Part shown: one piece after another, positions 25,952 through 34,793 of the stretch | How the letters are laid out: each line of letters opens with the position of its first letter | How positions within the stretch are numbered: position 1 is the first letter of the stretch | NCBI RefSeq assembly: GCF_015767245.1 | Contig: NZ_JADOTV010000001.1 | Location: forward strand, 556,896 to 620,895 | Length of the DNA: 64,000 bases | Direction of reading: 5' to 3' | From: Aureivirga sp. CE67 | GTDB lineage: Bacteria > Bacteroidota > Bacteroidia > Flavobacteriales > Flavobacteriaceae | Notes under the pieces: model-generated | Seen by the model: the letters and a program-made list of their open reading frames with translations, nothing else | Database searches by the model: none | What the model was told of the DNA's origin: nothing | Made by a program: the position numbers and the translations under genes

Positions 25952-27312
25952 TTCTTCTCTTTTTTAGATGATTTACCTTTACTCGCTTTTGGTGTATAAT
26001 AATCTGCTGGGAATCCGTTCAACTGACGCCATAATTCATACCAAATCGGCACATCATTAAGAAGTGAAACAGTATTTGCTCCTGTTCCAATCTTAATATT
26101 CTTTGGCCATTCTTTTTCTGTTTCATCAGGAATTACCAACACTCTGAATTTCCCATTTTCACTCATAAAAGACTCAATCGTTACTACCTTTCCAGCGAAA
26201 GTTCCATAAGAAGTATTTGGCCAACCACTAAAAAATAAAACTGGCCAACCTTCGAATTGAATTCGAACATCTCCTCCTTCGTGAATCAAAGGCAAATCAA
26301 TTGGAGAAACAAACGTTTCTACAGCAATATCATAATTCACTGGCAAAATACTCACTAACTGCTCTCCTTCTTTGAAAGCTTCACCAATTCCGACACGAAT
26401 TGCTCTATTCACAATTCCATCTTGAGGCGCTGTAATATAATGTTGACTTCTACGAATCTCATAATTATTCGCTTGATTCTCCAGCTTAGAAACTTGTGCT
26501 TTTGTATCCTGAATTACAGATTCTACACTATGAATTTCTCCTCTCAACTTTGACAATTTATCCAAATACGTCGCATTGATCTTGAAAACTTCCAACTCCG
26601 CATTTCGGATATCATTTTGCGTGATGTTTAATTTATTTTGCTGCGCAATATATTTCGCTTTCGAATCTTGCCATTTGATTTTCTTCTCTTCTACATCTTT
26701 TACAGCTTTCAGACCTTCTTCCTGCAATGTTTTCGCACGATCATATTGAATTTTCGCAATCTGAACATTGTTTTCTAAAGCAACCAAATAAATACTATCA
26801 TTCTCATATTTCAAATCCAACTGAATCTGTTTATTCTTTGCTTGAGAAATTTTATTTTTTTGCTCTTGTTGCAGCGCTATTATTTGTTGCTCCAAAGCTT
26901 TTTGTTTCTCTTTATACGAAACTGTAGAAGCTTTTTTAGCATCTCTTTGTTCTCTTGTTCTTTCTAATAAATTCGGATCTTGATACTCATTTTTAATTTC
27001 TGAGATATAAAGTATCGTATCTCCTTTCTTCACGAAATCTCCTTCTTTCACATACCATTTCTCGATTCTTCCAGGAATTGGAGATTGAATCGTTTGTGGT
27101 CTTTGATCAGGAGAAAGTGCCGTTACAAATCCTTTTCCTTTCACATTCTGCGTCCATGGCAAAAACATGATGATGATGATTAGTAAAAAGAAAGCCAATA
27201 AAAACTTATTGAAAATATTGTAATCTTTTTTCCTTTTTAATCTTTGAAAAGAAGAGTATTTATTTAAATCTACTTCTTTACTTATACTTTTATTTTTAGA
27301 TATATTTAGCAT
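25948..27312 (-). CDS. HlyD-family periplasmic adaptor
   Basis: 454 aa. One membrane anchor (about residues 36-54), a split biotinyl-lipoyl domain ('QTIQSPIPGRIEKWYVKEGDFVKKGDTILYI' region and 'ITAPQDGIVNRAIRVGIGEAFKEGEQLV'), and between them a long coiled coil of about 150 residues. A beta-barrel domain follows ('GGDVRIQFEGWPVLFFSG'). It links the ABC protein to the TolC-like channel. It overlaps the TolC gene by 4 bp, so stoichiometric expression is likely. Confidence 0.92.
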   Translation of the reverse strand: MLNISKNKSISKEVDLNKYSSFQRLKRKKDYNIFNKFLLAFFLLIIIIMFLPWTQNVKGKGFVTALSPDQRPQTIQSPIPGRIEKWYVKEGDFVKKGDTILYISEIKNEYQDPNLLERTREQRDAKKASTVSYKEKQKALEQQIIALQQEQKNKISQAKNKQIQLDLKYENDSIYLVALENNVQIAKIQYDRAKTLQEEGLKAVKDVEEKKIKWQDSKAKYIAQQNKLNITQNDIRNAELEVFKINATYLDKLSKLRGEIHSVESVIQDTKAQVSKLENQANNYEIRRSQHYITAPQDGIVNRAIRVGIGEAFKEGEQLVSILPVNYDIAVETFVSPIDLPLIHEGGDVRIQFEGWPVLFFSGWPNTSYGTFAGKVVTIESFMSENGKFRVLVIPDETEKEWPKNIKIGTGANTVSLLNDVPIWYELWRQLNGFPADYYTPKASKGKSSKKEKK

Positions 27313-27356
27313 GATTTTTTCTCTTTAAAACATTATCAAAACAGCCATTAACTCAC

Positions 27357-28991
27357 TTATTTTTCTAAATAATTTTCTTTATTAAAATTGATTACAGAAA
27401 AATCTTTCGAAGTAAAATCATGGTTTGTGGCTATAATTAAAATCCATTCCTCATTGTGTTGTAAAAAAGAAATAATCTCTTCCGATTCTTTTTTAGACAT
27501 TTGAGAAAAAACATGTTCTAACATTAAAACTTTTGGTTTTCTAAAAATCTCTCTAGCTAATAATATTTTCTTAACTACAGTATCTGGCAAATTCGATCCA
27601 TAAGGTTGAATGATGGTGTCAATTCCATTTTTTAAAGTCTGAATAAACTTTTTCAATTGTAATTTTTCCAACAATAACAACACATCTTCTCTTGAAACAT
27701 CTGATTTCCCAAGAGCTATATTTTCTAAAATAGATCCTTTAAAAGGTTCTTCTTTAGCTAAAACAATTCCTACATTTTGTAAATATTCATCATGATCTAC
27801 ATGTGAAAATCTATTTTCATTCACTATCAATGATTCTTGATTTTTGGTAGAAATACCACTTAAAATATCAAATAATTGTGTTTCTTTCTTTCCAAAATTA
27901 TCATGAACGATATATGTTTTTCCTTGCTCAAAAATCATCTTTTTATTTTCAAAAGCTTTGATTCCTTTTAGCTCAATCTTATTTTCTTTTGCTTTAAATG
28001 GCAATAATTTACCATCCATTTTTTCTTCCAAATCTTTATCTACCACATAAGCGATTTTTTCTAAAGAAGTCAAAACATCATAGAAAGACTCTAATCCTGT
28101 CACTAATTTTTCAACAGAATTAATAATCATCAGAATGATAATTTCCGAGGCAACAAATTGTCCAATATTCAACTTTTGATTTAAAACTAAAATCCCTCCA
28201 ATTAATAATAATCCAATAGTGATAAACACTTTAAAAGCAATCATTTTTTTGAATTGAAAAAGCAACATTCTAAAATGTCCTTCTCTAGATTGCAAATATT
28301 TATCTGTAAGTTTATTATTTTGGTTTAAAATAAAATCCTCACAAGGTTTATTCTTAAAAGTCTTTACTCCAAGTGCAACCTGCTGAATCCAGTAAGCATT
28401 TTTATATTTTGTATTCGATTCTTCAATACTAGATTTCAACCCTTTTTCTACAGAATATTTAAACAAAAAGTATAAAATGATAACGAAAAGTAATCCGTAA
28501 AAAATAAAGAATGCATTATAAAATGAAAGTAAAAGTAAACCAAAAACGATCTGTAATAAAGCAGCCGGAAAATCAATCAATATCTTCGATAATCCTTTCT
28601 GAATACCAACTACATCAAAAAAGTAATTTGCATATTCTGTCGCATGCTTATTTTTAAAAGCATCTAGTTTAATTTTTGGTAATCTGTATGAAAATTCAAA
28701 AGAAGTTCTGGTAAATATTTTTTGTTGAATATTTTCCAAAATTCGAATTTGCATTACCTGAAGTCCACCTTGAAAAGCTACTCCCAAAGTCACCACAAAT
28801 ACAAGCACCACCCAAGAAGAAGATACTTGCCCTGTTTGAAGTAAATTAATAATTGCCTGAATTCCTAAAGGAATGGTCAACGACACGATTCCAATAAAAA
28901 CAGCATAATAACATATTTGTTTTATATCTCGTTTATCCAACGAAAGCATTTTCACCAAACGCCTCCATGAAGTTCTGATTTGTTTTTCCAT
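27357..28991 (-). CDS. ABC exporter with degenerate ATP-binding domain
   Basis: 544 aa. Residues 1-310 form an ABC type 1 transmembrane domain with about six spans ('YAVFIGIVSLTIPLGIQAIINLL', 'FGLLLLSFYNAFFIFYG'). The C-terminal domain is homologous to ABC ATPases but lacks key residues. Where Walker A should be, the protein reads 'VHDNFGKKETQLFDIL', with no GxxGxGK[ST]. The signature helix reads 'LPDTVVKKILLAREI' in place of LSGGQ, and Walker B reads 'KVLMLEHVF', without the catalytic Glu. It may bind nucleotide poorly or need a partner. Its neighbours are HlyD and TolC proteins. Confidence 0.88.
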   Translation of the reverse strand: MEKQIRTSWRRLVKMLSLDKRDIKQICYYAVFIGIVSLTIPLGIQAIINLLQTGQVSSSWVVLVFVVTLGVAFQGGLQVMQIRILENIQQKIFTRTSFEFSYRLPKIKLDAFKNKHATEYANYFFDVVGIQKGLSKILIDFPAALLQIVFGLLLLSFYNAFFIFYGLLFVIILYFLFKYSVEKGLKSSIEESNTKYKNAYWIQQVALGVKTFKNKPCEDFILNQNNKLTDKYLQSREGHFRMLLFQFKKMIAFKVFITIGLLLIGGILVLNQKLNIGQFVASEIIILMIINSVEKLVTGLESFYDVLTSLEKIAYVVDKDLEEKMDGKLLPFKAKENKIELKGIKAFENKKMIFEQGKTYIVHDNFGKKETQLFDILSGISTKNQESLIVNENRFSHVDHDEYLQNVGIVLAKEEPFKGSILENIALGKSDVSREDVLLLLEKLQLKKFIQTLKNGIDTIIQPYGSNLPDTVVKKILLAREIFRKPKVLMLEHVFSQMSKKESEEIISFLQHNEEWILIIATNHDFTSKDFSVINFNKENYLEK

Positions 28992-29119
28992 TATTCCGCC
29001 TCTATTTACAAAGAGCTTTGTTAATTGAATTATTCACATTAAAATTATGATAGGACTCTATGTACTCCGTTCGAAACAAATTCAAGCAGTGTACATAAAT
29101 TTACGATTATTTTAAAGGA

Positions 29120-29425
29120 TTATAATTCCGGAGGAGGTATAAATATTTCTAAAAAAAGATGTTTAAACCTTGATTTTAAACTTTTTTCAATTTTTCTTGA
29201 GTAAGAATTCGTAAAAATATTAACAGCTTCCACTTCATAAAAAAGATCATATTTATAGATTTCTTTCAGTTCTTCTTCCATATCTTCCGAAGTTTCTAAA
29301 AGCTCTGTATGCTCTTTATTCTCTTCAATTATTACATGAATAGGCTGCATAAAAAACACATAGAAAAACATTGGCAGAACCAATATTTTCAAAAATAAAT
29401 CGATGATTTTCTTCTTACTATGCAT
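29120..29425 (-). CDS. Hypothetical small membrane-anchored protein
   Basis: About 101 aa from the ATG at 29425; a TTG at 29452 would add nine residues. One hydrophobic segment near the N-terminus ('IIDLFLKILVLPMFFYVFFM'), an acidic stretch, and a C-terminus ending 'FIPPPEL'. A -7-like box TATATTTG sits at 29457-29450 on this strand but has no clear -33. It precedes the ABC exporter in the same direction by about 130 bp. No family is recognised. Confidence 0.65.
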   Translation of the reverse strand: MHSKKKIIDLFLKILVLPMFFYVFFMQPIHVIIEENKEHTELLETSEDMEEELKEIYKYDLFYEVEAVNIFTNSYSRKIEKSLKSRFKHLFLEIFIPPPEL

Positions 29426-29663
29426 TTTTATTCTTAATTGTTTTGAGTGCAAATATAATAGTATTACTATTAATTATGAGTGTTTAACTAAAAATTAACA
29501 TTTTCTTAGAGTAAATGGCAGAATATTTATAGCTATGAATTAAAATAATGTATATTTGTTTTTCTCTTGGCTTTCAAATTCTGTAAGTCATTTCCCCCTT
29601 ATATTTACTTGTGTTCACACAAAATTTTGTAATTTATATAGTAAAATTTACAGCATAAAACTT

Positions 29664-30704
29664 ATGAAAAATTTAGTCCAAAAAAGTATTCTAATAATTC
29701 TGTTACTTTTAACATTTTCTGTTCAAAGTCAAACAAAAAATTTAATTGTCACAGCAAGAAAGGGAGATGGAATTTATTCTTTATTAAGAAAACATGGACT
29801 AAATCCTTCAAAATATTACAATGCTTTTATCAAACTAAATAAAAAAAGTATCGGGAAGAAAAATCAACTTTTTGCAGGAAGAAAATATAAACTTCCTATT
29901 GATAAATCTTCTAAAAAAACAACAACAAAAAATACCAAAAAGCCAAAGAAAACCAATAAGAAAAAAACAATAATGACTTATGAAATCTTTGGTAAAAAAC
30001 ACAAAGATGTAGAACTTGTCGATAATAAATTAGAAGGAGCTGTGTATTATTTGGTTTCTGGTCATGGTGGCCCAGACCCTGGAGCTATTGATAAAATCAA
30101 CGGAAAACTTATCAGTGAAGACGAATACGCTTATGATGTGACGCTTCGTTTAGCACGTCAATTAATCCAGCATGGAGCAACAGTTTATTTGATTGTAAAA
30201 GACAAAAATGACGGAATTCGTGATAAAACTCTTCTAAGCCTTGACAAAGATGAAGTGGTACACCCAAATCTAAAAATTCCACTTCACCACGGAAAAAGAT
30301 TGAAACAAAGAGCAAATGCAGTCAATAAACTTTATAAAAAGAACAAACCAAAATACCAAAGATTAATCGTTCTTCACGTAGATAGTAGAAGTAAAAATCA
30401 GAATATTGATGTATTTTTCTATCATTACAAAGGAAGTAAAACCGGAAAATCTCTTGCTACCACACTTCGAAATACTTTCAAGAAAAACTACAAAAAACAC
30501 CAACCAAAAAGAAGTTACGAAGGAACTGTTAGCACACGAAATCTATACATGGTCAACAATACATATCCTTCGATGGTGTATATCGAACTTGGAAATATTA
30601 GAAATGCAAGAGATCGAAAACGAATCATCAATCCAGAAAATCGTGAAGCGATGGCGAAATGGATTAAAGAAGGAATTTTAATAGATTTTGATAAATTCAA
30701 TTAA
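29664..30704 (+). CDS. N-acetylmuramoyl-L-alanine amidase with LysM-like N-terminus
   Basis: 346 aa from the ATG at 29664; the signal peptide ('SILIILLLLTFSVQSQ') supports this start over the longer upstream frame. A LysM-like segment (residues 22-75, 'VTARKGDGIYSLLRKHGLN ... QLFAGRKYKLP' pattern) is followed by a basic Lys/Thr linker and an Amidase_3 domain. Zinc ligands are seen as 'GHGGPDPGA', 'ISEDEYAYD', 'VLHVDS' and the catalytic Glu in 'VYIELGNI'. It cuts the stem peptide from glycan strands in the periplasm, likely at daughter-cell separation. A -7 box TATATTTG at 29551-29558 implies a leader of about 100 nt. Confidence 0.9.
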   Translation: MKNLVQKSILIILLLLTFSVQSQTKNLIVTARKGDGIYSLLRKHGLNPSKYYNAFIKLNKKSIGKKNQLFAGRKYKLPIDKSSKKTTTKNTKKPKKTNKKKTIMTYEIFGKKHKDVELVDNKLEGAVYYLVSGHGGPDPGAIDKINGKLISEDEYAYDVTLRLARQLIQHGATVYLIVKDKNDGIRDKTLLSLDKDEVVHPNLKIPLHHGKRLKQRANAVNKLYKKNKPKYQRLIVLHVDSRSKNQNIDVFFYHYKGSKTGKSLATTLRNTFKKNYKKHQPKRSYEGTVSTRNLYMVNNTYPSMVYIELGNIRNARDRKRIINPENREAMAKWIKEGILIDFDKFN

Positions 30705-30736
30705 AATATAATCAAGCAAATTTTTGTAATTTTTCT

Positions 30737-30861
30737 GGGAGCTTCCCATTTTTCTTCGTTTCTAAAAACTCAGAAAAAGGTCGGGCTTTCCACTATATCT
30801 TTTTTGCTAAAGCAGCTGAATGAAGAAAAGCAAAAAAGGATGCCGCTGCAATCCCTAAGCC
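30737..30861 (+). repeat. Intergenic repeat copy B
   Basis: Same boxes as copy A ('GGGAGCTTCCCATTTTTC', 'GGTCGGGCTTTCC', 'GCAATCCCTAAGCC'). Its inner region is longer, with TTTTTTGC ... GCAAAAAA as stem. It lies 32 bp after the amidase stop, before tRNA-Arg. Confidence 0.85.
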
Positions 30862-30894
30862 AAAAAAATCGTTTCAAACGAATCAAGAAGAAAA

Positions 30895-30968
30895 TGACCG
30901 CGGAAGGATTCGAACCCTCAACCCTCGGAGCCGAAATCCGATATTCTATCCAGTTGAACTACACGGCC
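30895..30968 (-). tRNA. tRNA-Arg (UCG)
   Basis: 74 nt cloverleaf. Acceptor GGCCGTG pairs with CGCGGTC (two G-U pairs), discriminator A, anticodon stem TCGGA/TCCGA with loop TTTCGGC giving anticodon TCG. CCA is not encoded. Confidence 0.92.
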
Positions 30969-30970
30969 AA

Positions 30971-30994
30971 AAAAAGCTCTTAAAAAAGAGCTTT
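30971..30994 (-). terminator. Terminator after yqeY
   Basis: Minus strand AAAGCTCTT / AAGAGCTTT with T-run between yqeY and tRNA-Arg; it would also sit just upstream of the tRNA. Confidence 0.75.
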
Positions 30995-31000
30995 AATGTT

Positions 31001-31453
31001 TTATTTAGACAACTTTGCTTTTACAACAGTTGAAATAGACTTTCCATCTGCTTTTCCAGCTAATTTAGAAGAAGCAATTCCCATTACTTTCCCCATATCA
31101 GCCATTGAAGAAGCTCCAGTCTCAGCAATAATTCCTTCGATAAATTGCTCTAATTCTTCAGCGCTTAATTGCTCTGGTAAGAATTTAGAGATTACTTCTG
31201 CTTGAGCAATTTCAGGTTCAGCTAAATCTTCACGTCCTTCTTTCGTATAAAGAGCAGCACTATCTTTACGTTGCTTCACTAATTTTTGTAACAACTTGAT
31301 TTCTTCGTCTTCTGATAATCCTTCAGCAGCTCCTGATTTTGTTTGTGCTAATAATAACTCTGATTTGATAGCTCTTAAAGCTTCTAAAGCAATAGTGTCT
31401 TTCGATTTCATTGCTTCTTTCATGCTCGTCATGATTTGTTTCTGTAAGCTCAT
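31001..31453 (-). CDS. GatB/YqeY domain-containing protein
   Basis: 150 aa. 'MTSMKEAMKSKDTIALEALRAIKSELLLAQT' region at the start and 'VISKFLPEQLSAEELEQFIEGIIAE' in the middle match the YqeY family, and 'ADMGKVMGIASSKLAGKADGK' near the end is its most conserved part. The domain is homologous to the tRNA-binding tail of GatB; the stand-alone protein's role is not settled. It follows the dcw cluster in the usual flavobacterial position but after a strong terminator, so it has its own transcript. Confidence 0.92.
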   Translation of the reverse strand: MSLQKQIMTSMKEAMKSKDTIALEALRAIKSELLLAQTKSGAAEGLSEDEEIKLLQKLVKQRKDSAALYTKEGREDLAEPEIAQAEVISKFLPEQLSAEELEQFIEGIIAETGASSMADMGKVMGIASSKLAGKADGKSISTVVKAKLSK

Positions 31454-31477
31454 AATTTTAATTTTATGGTACGAATA

Positions 31478-31529
31478 TAAAAAAAAGGAACTCGAAATTC
31501 TTAAATTTTACCTCAAGAATTTCGAGCTC
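31478..31529 (-). terminator. Terminator of the dcw transcript
   Basis: A 15-bp inverted repeat (GAGCTCGAAATTCTT / AAGAATTTCGAGTTC, one G-T) with a 12-nt loop, followed by eight T on the minus strand. It separates ftsZ from yqeY. Confidence 0.9.
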
Positions 31530-31560
31530 TATAATAATCTAAACTCTGGGGAAATTTTTC

Positions 31561-33432
31561 CTAATCTACATTATCATGTAAAAAAGAATTATTTGATCTA
31601 AATTTTAAATCATCTTTATCATCTGTTTCTAAAGATGTTCTAGATTGATTAGTTTGAGACGATGATGTATTTTGATTCAACTCTACTCCCATTCTCTTAT
31701 AAGCAGGCTCTTTCTCGATATCATCAATATTTTGATTTACCTTGTTTACAAACTTATAATTGAATTCTTTCATTTTCTCTCTTCTTTCTCTAGCTTTTTT
31801 CTGTAATTCAGAAATTGTTAGATCTAAAGGAGAAATTTCTCTACTATCATCTCTTTGATCAGGTTCCGATTCTGTTCTGATATTAAAATTCAAATCATCT
31901 TCCGTAACAAATAAATCATTTTTGTTTTGTAAATTTTTCGAATCTTTTACAGTTTCATTATCATCATCTAAACTATAATATATTTTTTCTTCAGCAACTG
32001 TTGTATTCTGAATAGGTTTTGGTTCTTCAACCTCAACTTCTTTCATCGTATTTACAACAGGTTCTTCTTCTATTTTAATCTCTGAATTTTGCATTTCAAA
32101 ACTAAAAGAAGTTTGTTGCTTATCCATGTTTGTTTGTTCTTGAATTTCTTTTTTCTCTATTTCTTTTTGAATATCGAAAGAAGTATCTTCAATTTCGTGT
32201 ACTCTGATTTCCTCAAAAGACACATCTAAATCATGAATAGAATTTACTGAAGATTCTGAAGTAGGATTTGTAGGTTCATTTACTACAACCTCTTCTTTTT
32301 CTTCCTTTTTATCATCTATTTTTAAGTGAATTTCAGGTAACTCAATAGTTTTAGGCTTTTCTTCAGCTACAACATCTACTGTTGTTTCTTGATCAGAATC
32401 TAAACTATGAATAATCTTTTTAGTCTCCTTGTTAGAGATTCCATCTTGTTGATCAAGATTAAAACCTGTAGCAATTACAGTAACAGAAATTGCTTCTCCT
32501 AGGGCTTCATCATCACCAACTCCCATAATAATATTTACGTTAGTTTGTGCTTCCGACTGAATGAAGTCATTGATTTCTCCAATTTCATCAATTGTAATTT
32601 CATTAGCTCCAGAAACAATCAATAATAATACATTTTTCGCTCCTGTAATCTTGTTATCATTCAATAATGGTGAATCTAAAGCTTTACTAATAGCCTCAGA
32701 AGCTCTACCAGATCCTGAAGATGTTGCAGATCCCATAATTGCAGTACCACTATTAGATAATACAGTTTTCGCATCTTTTAAATCGATATTCTGTGTATAG
32801 TGATGTGTAATTACTTCCGCAATTCCTCTTGCAGCTGTAGATAATACCTCATCTGCTTTAGAGAACCCTGCTTTAAACCCTAAGTTTCCGTAAACTTCTC
32901 TTAGTTTATTATTATTTATAACAACTAATGAATCCACAAAACTTCTTAAAGTTTCTATACCTACTTTTGCTTGTTCATTTCTCATTTTCCCTTCAAAAGA
33001 AAATGGAATTGTAACAATACCAATAGTTAGAAGATCTAATTCTTTTGCCATTTTAGCAATAATAGGCGCAGCTCCTGTTCCGGTTCCACCACCCATTCCA
33101 ACGGTAATAAATACCATTTTTGCTTTTGTACTTAGCATTGATTTTATCTCTTCAATACTCTCCATCGCAGATTGCTCTCCAACTTCTGGATTTGCTCCTG
33201 CTCCTAACCCTTCAGTTAAAGAAACTCCTAACTGAATTTTGTGAGGTACTGGACTATTTTGTAAGGCTTGTGCATCTGTATTACAAACTACAAAGTCTAC
33301 ACCTTTGATTCCTTGCAAATACATGTGATTTACGGCATTACTTCCTCCACCACCTACTCCGATTACTTTTATCACGTTCGATTGATTTTTTGGTAAATCA
33401 AATGATATATTATTAAATTCTGTACTCCCCAT
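31561..33432 (-). CDS. ftsZ: Cell division protein FtsZ
   Basis: 623 aa tubulin-like GTPase that forms the division ring. N-terminal 'VIGVGGGGSNAVNHM', the GTP-binding signature 'GGGTGTG' at residues 114-120 and the T7-loop region 'QNIDLKDAKTVLS' are intact. The GTPase core ends near residue 330. A very long, acidic linker of some 280 residues follows, and the extreme C-terminus 'NNSFLHDNVD' is the Bacteroidota version of the peptide that binds FtsA. The long tail is usual for the phylum. It is the last gene of the dcw run, 11 bp after ftsA, with its own terminator. Confidence 0.97.
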   Translation of the reverse strand: MGSTEFNNISFDLPKNQSNVIKVIGVGGGGSNAVNHMYLQGIKGVDFVVCNTDAQALQNSPVPHKIQLGVSLTEGLGAGANPEVGEQSAMESIEEIKSMLSTKAKMVFITVGMGGGTGTGAAPIIAKMAKELDLLTIGIVTIPFSFEGKMRNEQAKVGIETLRSFVDSLVVINNNKLREVYGNLGFKAGFSKADEVLSTAARGIAEVITHHYTQNIDLKDAKTVLSNSGTAIMGSATSSGSGRASEAISKALDSPLLNDNKITGAKNVLLLIVSGANEITIDEIGEINDFIQSEAQTNVNIIMGVGDDEALGEAISVTVIATGFNLDQQDGISNKETKKIIHSLDSDQETTVDVVAEEKPKTIELPEIHLKIDDKKEEKEEVVVNEPTNPTSESSVNSIHDLDVSFEEIRVHEIEDTSFDIQKEIEKKEIQEQTNMDKQQTSFSFEMQNSEIKIEEEPVVNTMKEVEVEEPKPIQNTTVAEEKIYYSLDDDNETVKDSKNLQNKNDLFVTEDDLNFNIRTESEPDQRDDSREISPLDLTISELQKKARERREKMKEFNYKFVNKVNQNIDDIEKEPAYKRMGVELNQNTSSSQTNQSRTSLETDDKDDLKFRSNNSFLHDNVD

Positions 33433-33443
33433 AATACTAAAAT

Positions 33444-34790
33444 TTATTCTGCGTTATCTAAAAATTCTCGAAACTTGTCTGCCCATTTTTCAAGAATTGA
33501 TTTTTTATTATCTCGTTGAACTTTTGGTTCTGGTATTGTTTCTTCAACTGGTACCTCTACTGGTTCTGGCTCTGGAATTTCTGGTTCTTCTACTTCTGGT
33601 TCTTCAACAACTGTTTGTGGTTTTTTACTTTTTAAACTCAAACCTTTCATTAATAAACCAACAGCAGTAGCATAAGTTGGACTTGAGAATCCTTCATTAG
33701 AGTTTCCAGCTAAATGCTCATTAGGATAACCAATTCTAGTATCCATACCTGTAATATATTCTACCAATTGTTTCACATGCTTCAATTGTGAACCTCCACC
33801 TGTTAAAACAATACCTGCTATTAACTTTTTCTTAGGCTCTTCATGCCCATAGTTTTTTATCTCTAAATATACTTGCTCAATTATCTCTACAACTCTTGCA
33901 TGAATAATTTTAGACAAGTTTTTTAGTGTAATCTCTCTTGGCTCTCTTCCCCTTAAACCTGGAATAGAAACAATCTCATTGTCTTTATTTTCTCCTGGCC
34001 AAGCTGAACCAAATCTTATCTTTAATAATTCCGCTTGTTTCTCTATGATAGAACAACCTTCCTTAATATCTTCTGTAATTACATTTCCTCCAAAAGGAAT
34101 TACTGCTGTATGACGAATAATTCCATCTTTAAAAATGGCTAAATCTGTAGTTCCTCCACCTATATCGATAAGAGCAACTCCAGCTTCTTTTTCTTCTTGA
34201 CTTAAAACAGCATCAGCAGAAGCTAGAGGCTCAAGAGTAACTCCTGAAAGCTCTAAACCTGCATTTTTGATACATCTACCAATATTTCTAATAGATGAAA
34301 CTTGTCCGATTACAACATGAAAATTAGCTTCTAAACGTCCACCAAACATACCTCTAGGTTCTTTGATTTCTGCTTGACCATCTACTTTATATTCTTGAGG
34401 AAGTACGTGAATGATTTCTTCCCCTGGTAACATTACAAGTTTATATACTTGATTAATTAACAAATCAATATCTTCATCATCAATAACTTTATCTGATTTC
34501 TGTCTTGTAATATAATCACTGTGCTGTAAACTTCTAATATGTTGTCCTGCAATACCAACAATAGCTTCATGAATCTGTATACCAGAAGAGGCAACAGCTT
34601 CATCAATTGCTTTTTGTATGGATTCAATAGTTTGTGTAATATTATTTACCACACCTCTATGTACACCACGACTTGGAGCTTTACCAAGACCCAGCAATTC
34701 AATTTTTCCGTATTCGTTTTTACGGCCAATTATCGCTACAATCTTCGTCGTACCAATATCTAATCCAACCGAAACGTCATTGTACTCCAT
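33444..34790 (-). CDS. ftsA: Cell division protein FtsA
   Basis: 448 aa actin-like ATPase that tethers FtsZ to the membrane. Phosphate-1 loop 'VGLDIGTTKIVAIIG', 1C subdomain near residues 85-165, phosphate-2 'LIDIGGGTTDLAIF', adenosine loop 'GIVLTGGGSQLKHV'. A Pro/Glu-rich linker leads to an amphipathic C-terminal helix 'KSILEKWADKFREFLDN', which inserts in the inner membrane. Four bp separate it from ftsQ. Confidence 0.96.
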   Translation of the reverse strand: MEYNDVSVGLDIGTTKIVAIIGRKNEYGKIELLGLGKAPSRGVHRGVVNNITQTIESIQKAIDEAVASSGIQIHEAIVGIAGQHIRSLQHSDYITRQKSDKVIDDEDIDLLINQVYKLVMLPGEEIIHVLPQEYKVDGQAEIKEPRGMFGGRLEANFHVVIGQVSSIRNIGRCIKNAGLELSGVTLEPLASADAVLSQEEKEAGVALIDIGGGTTDLAIFKDGIIRHTAVIPFGGNVITEDIKEGCSIIEKQAELLKIRFGSAWPGENKDNEIVSIPGLRGREPREITLKNLSKIIHARVVEIIEQVYLEIKNYGHEEPKKKLIAGIVLTGGGSQLKHVKQLVEYITGMDTRIGYPNEHLAGNSNEGFSSPTYATAVGLLMKGLSLKSKKPQTVVEEPEVEEPEIPEPEPVEVPVEETIPEPKVQRDNKKSILEKWADKFREFLDNAE

Positions 34791-34793
34791 ATT

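Noticed and set aside
30112-30315. Antisense frame in the amidase gene
   Set aside because: It is inside the Amidase_3 domain on the other strand, with no start signal.
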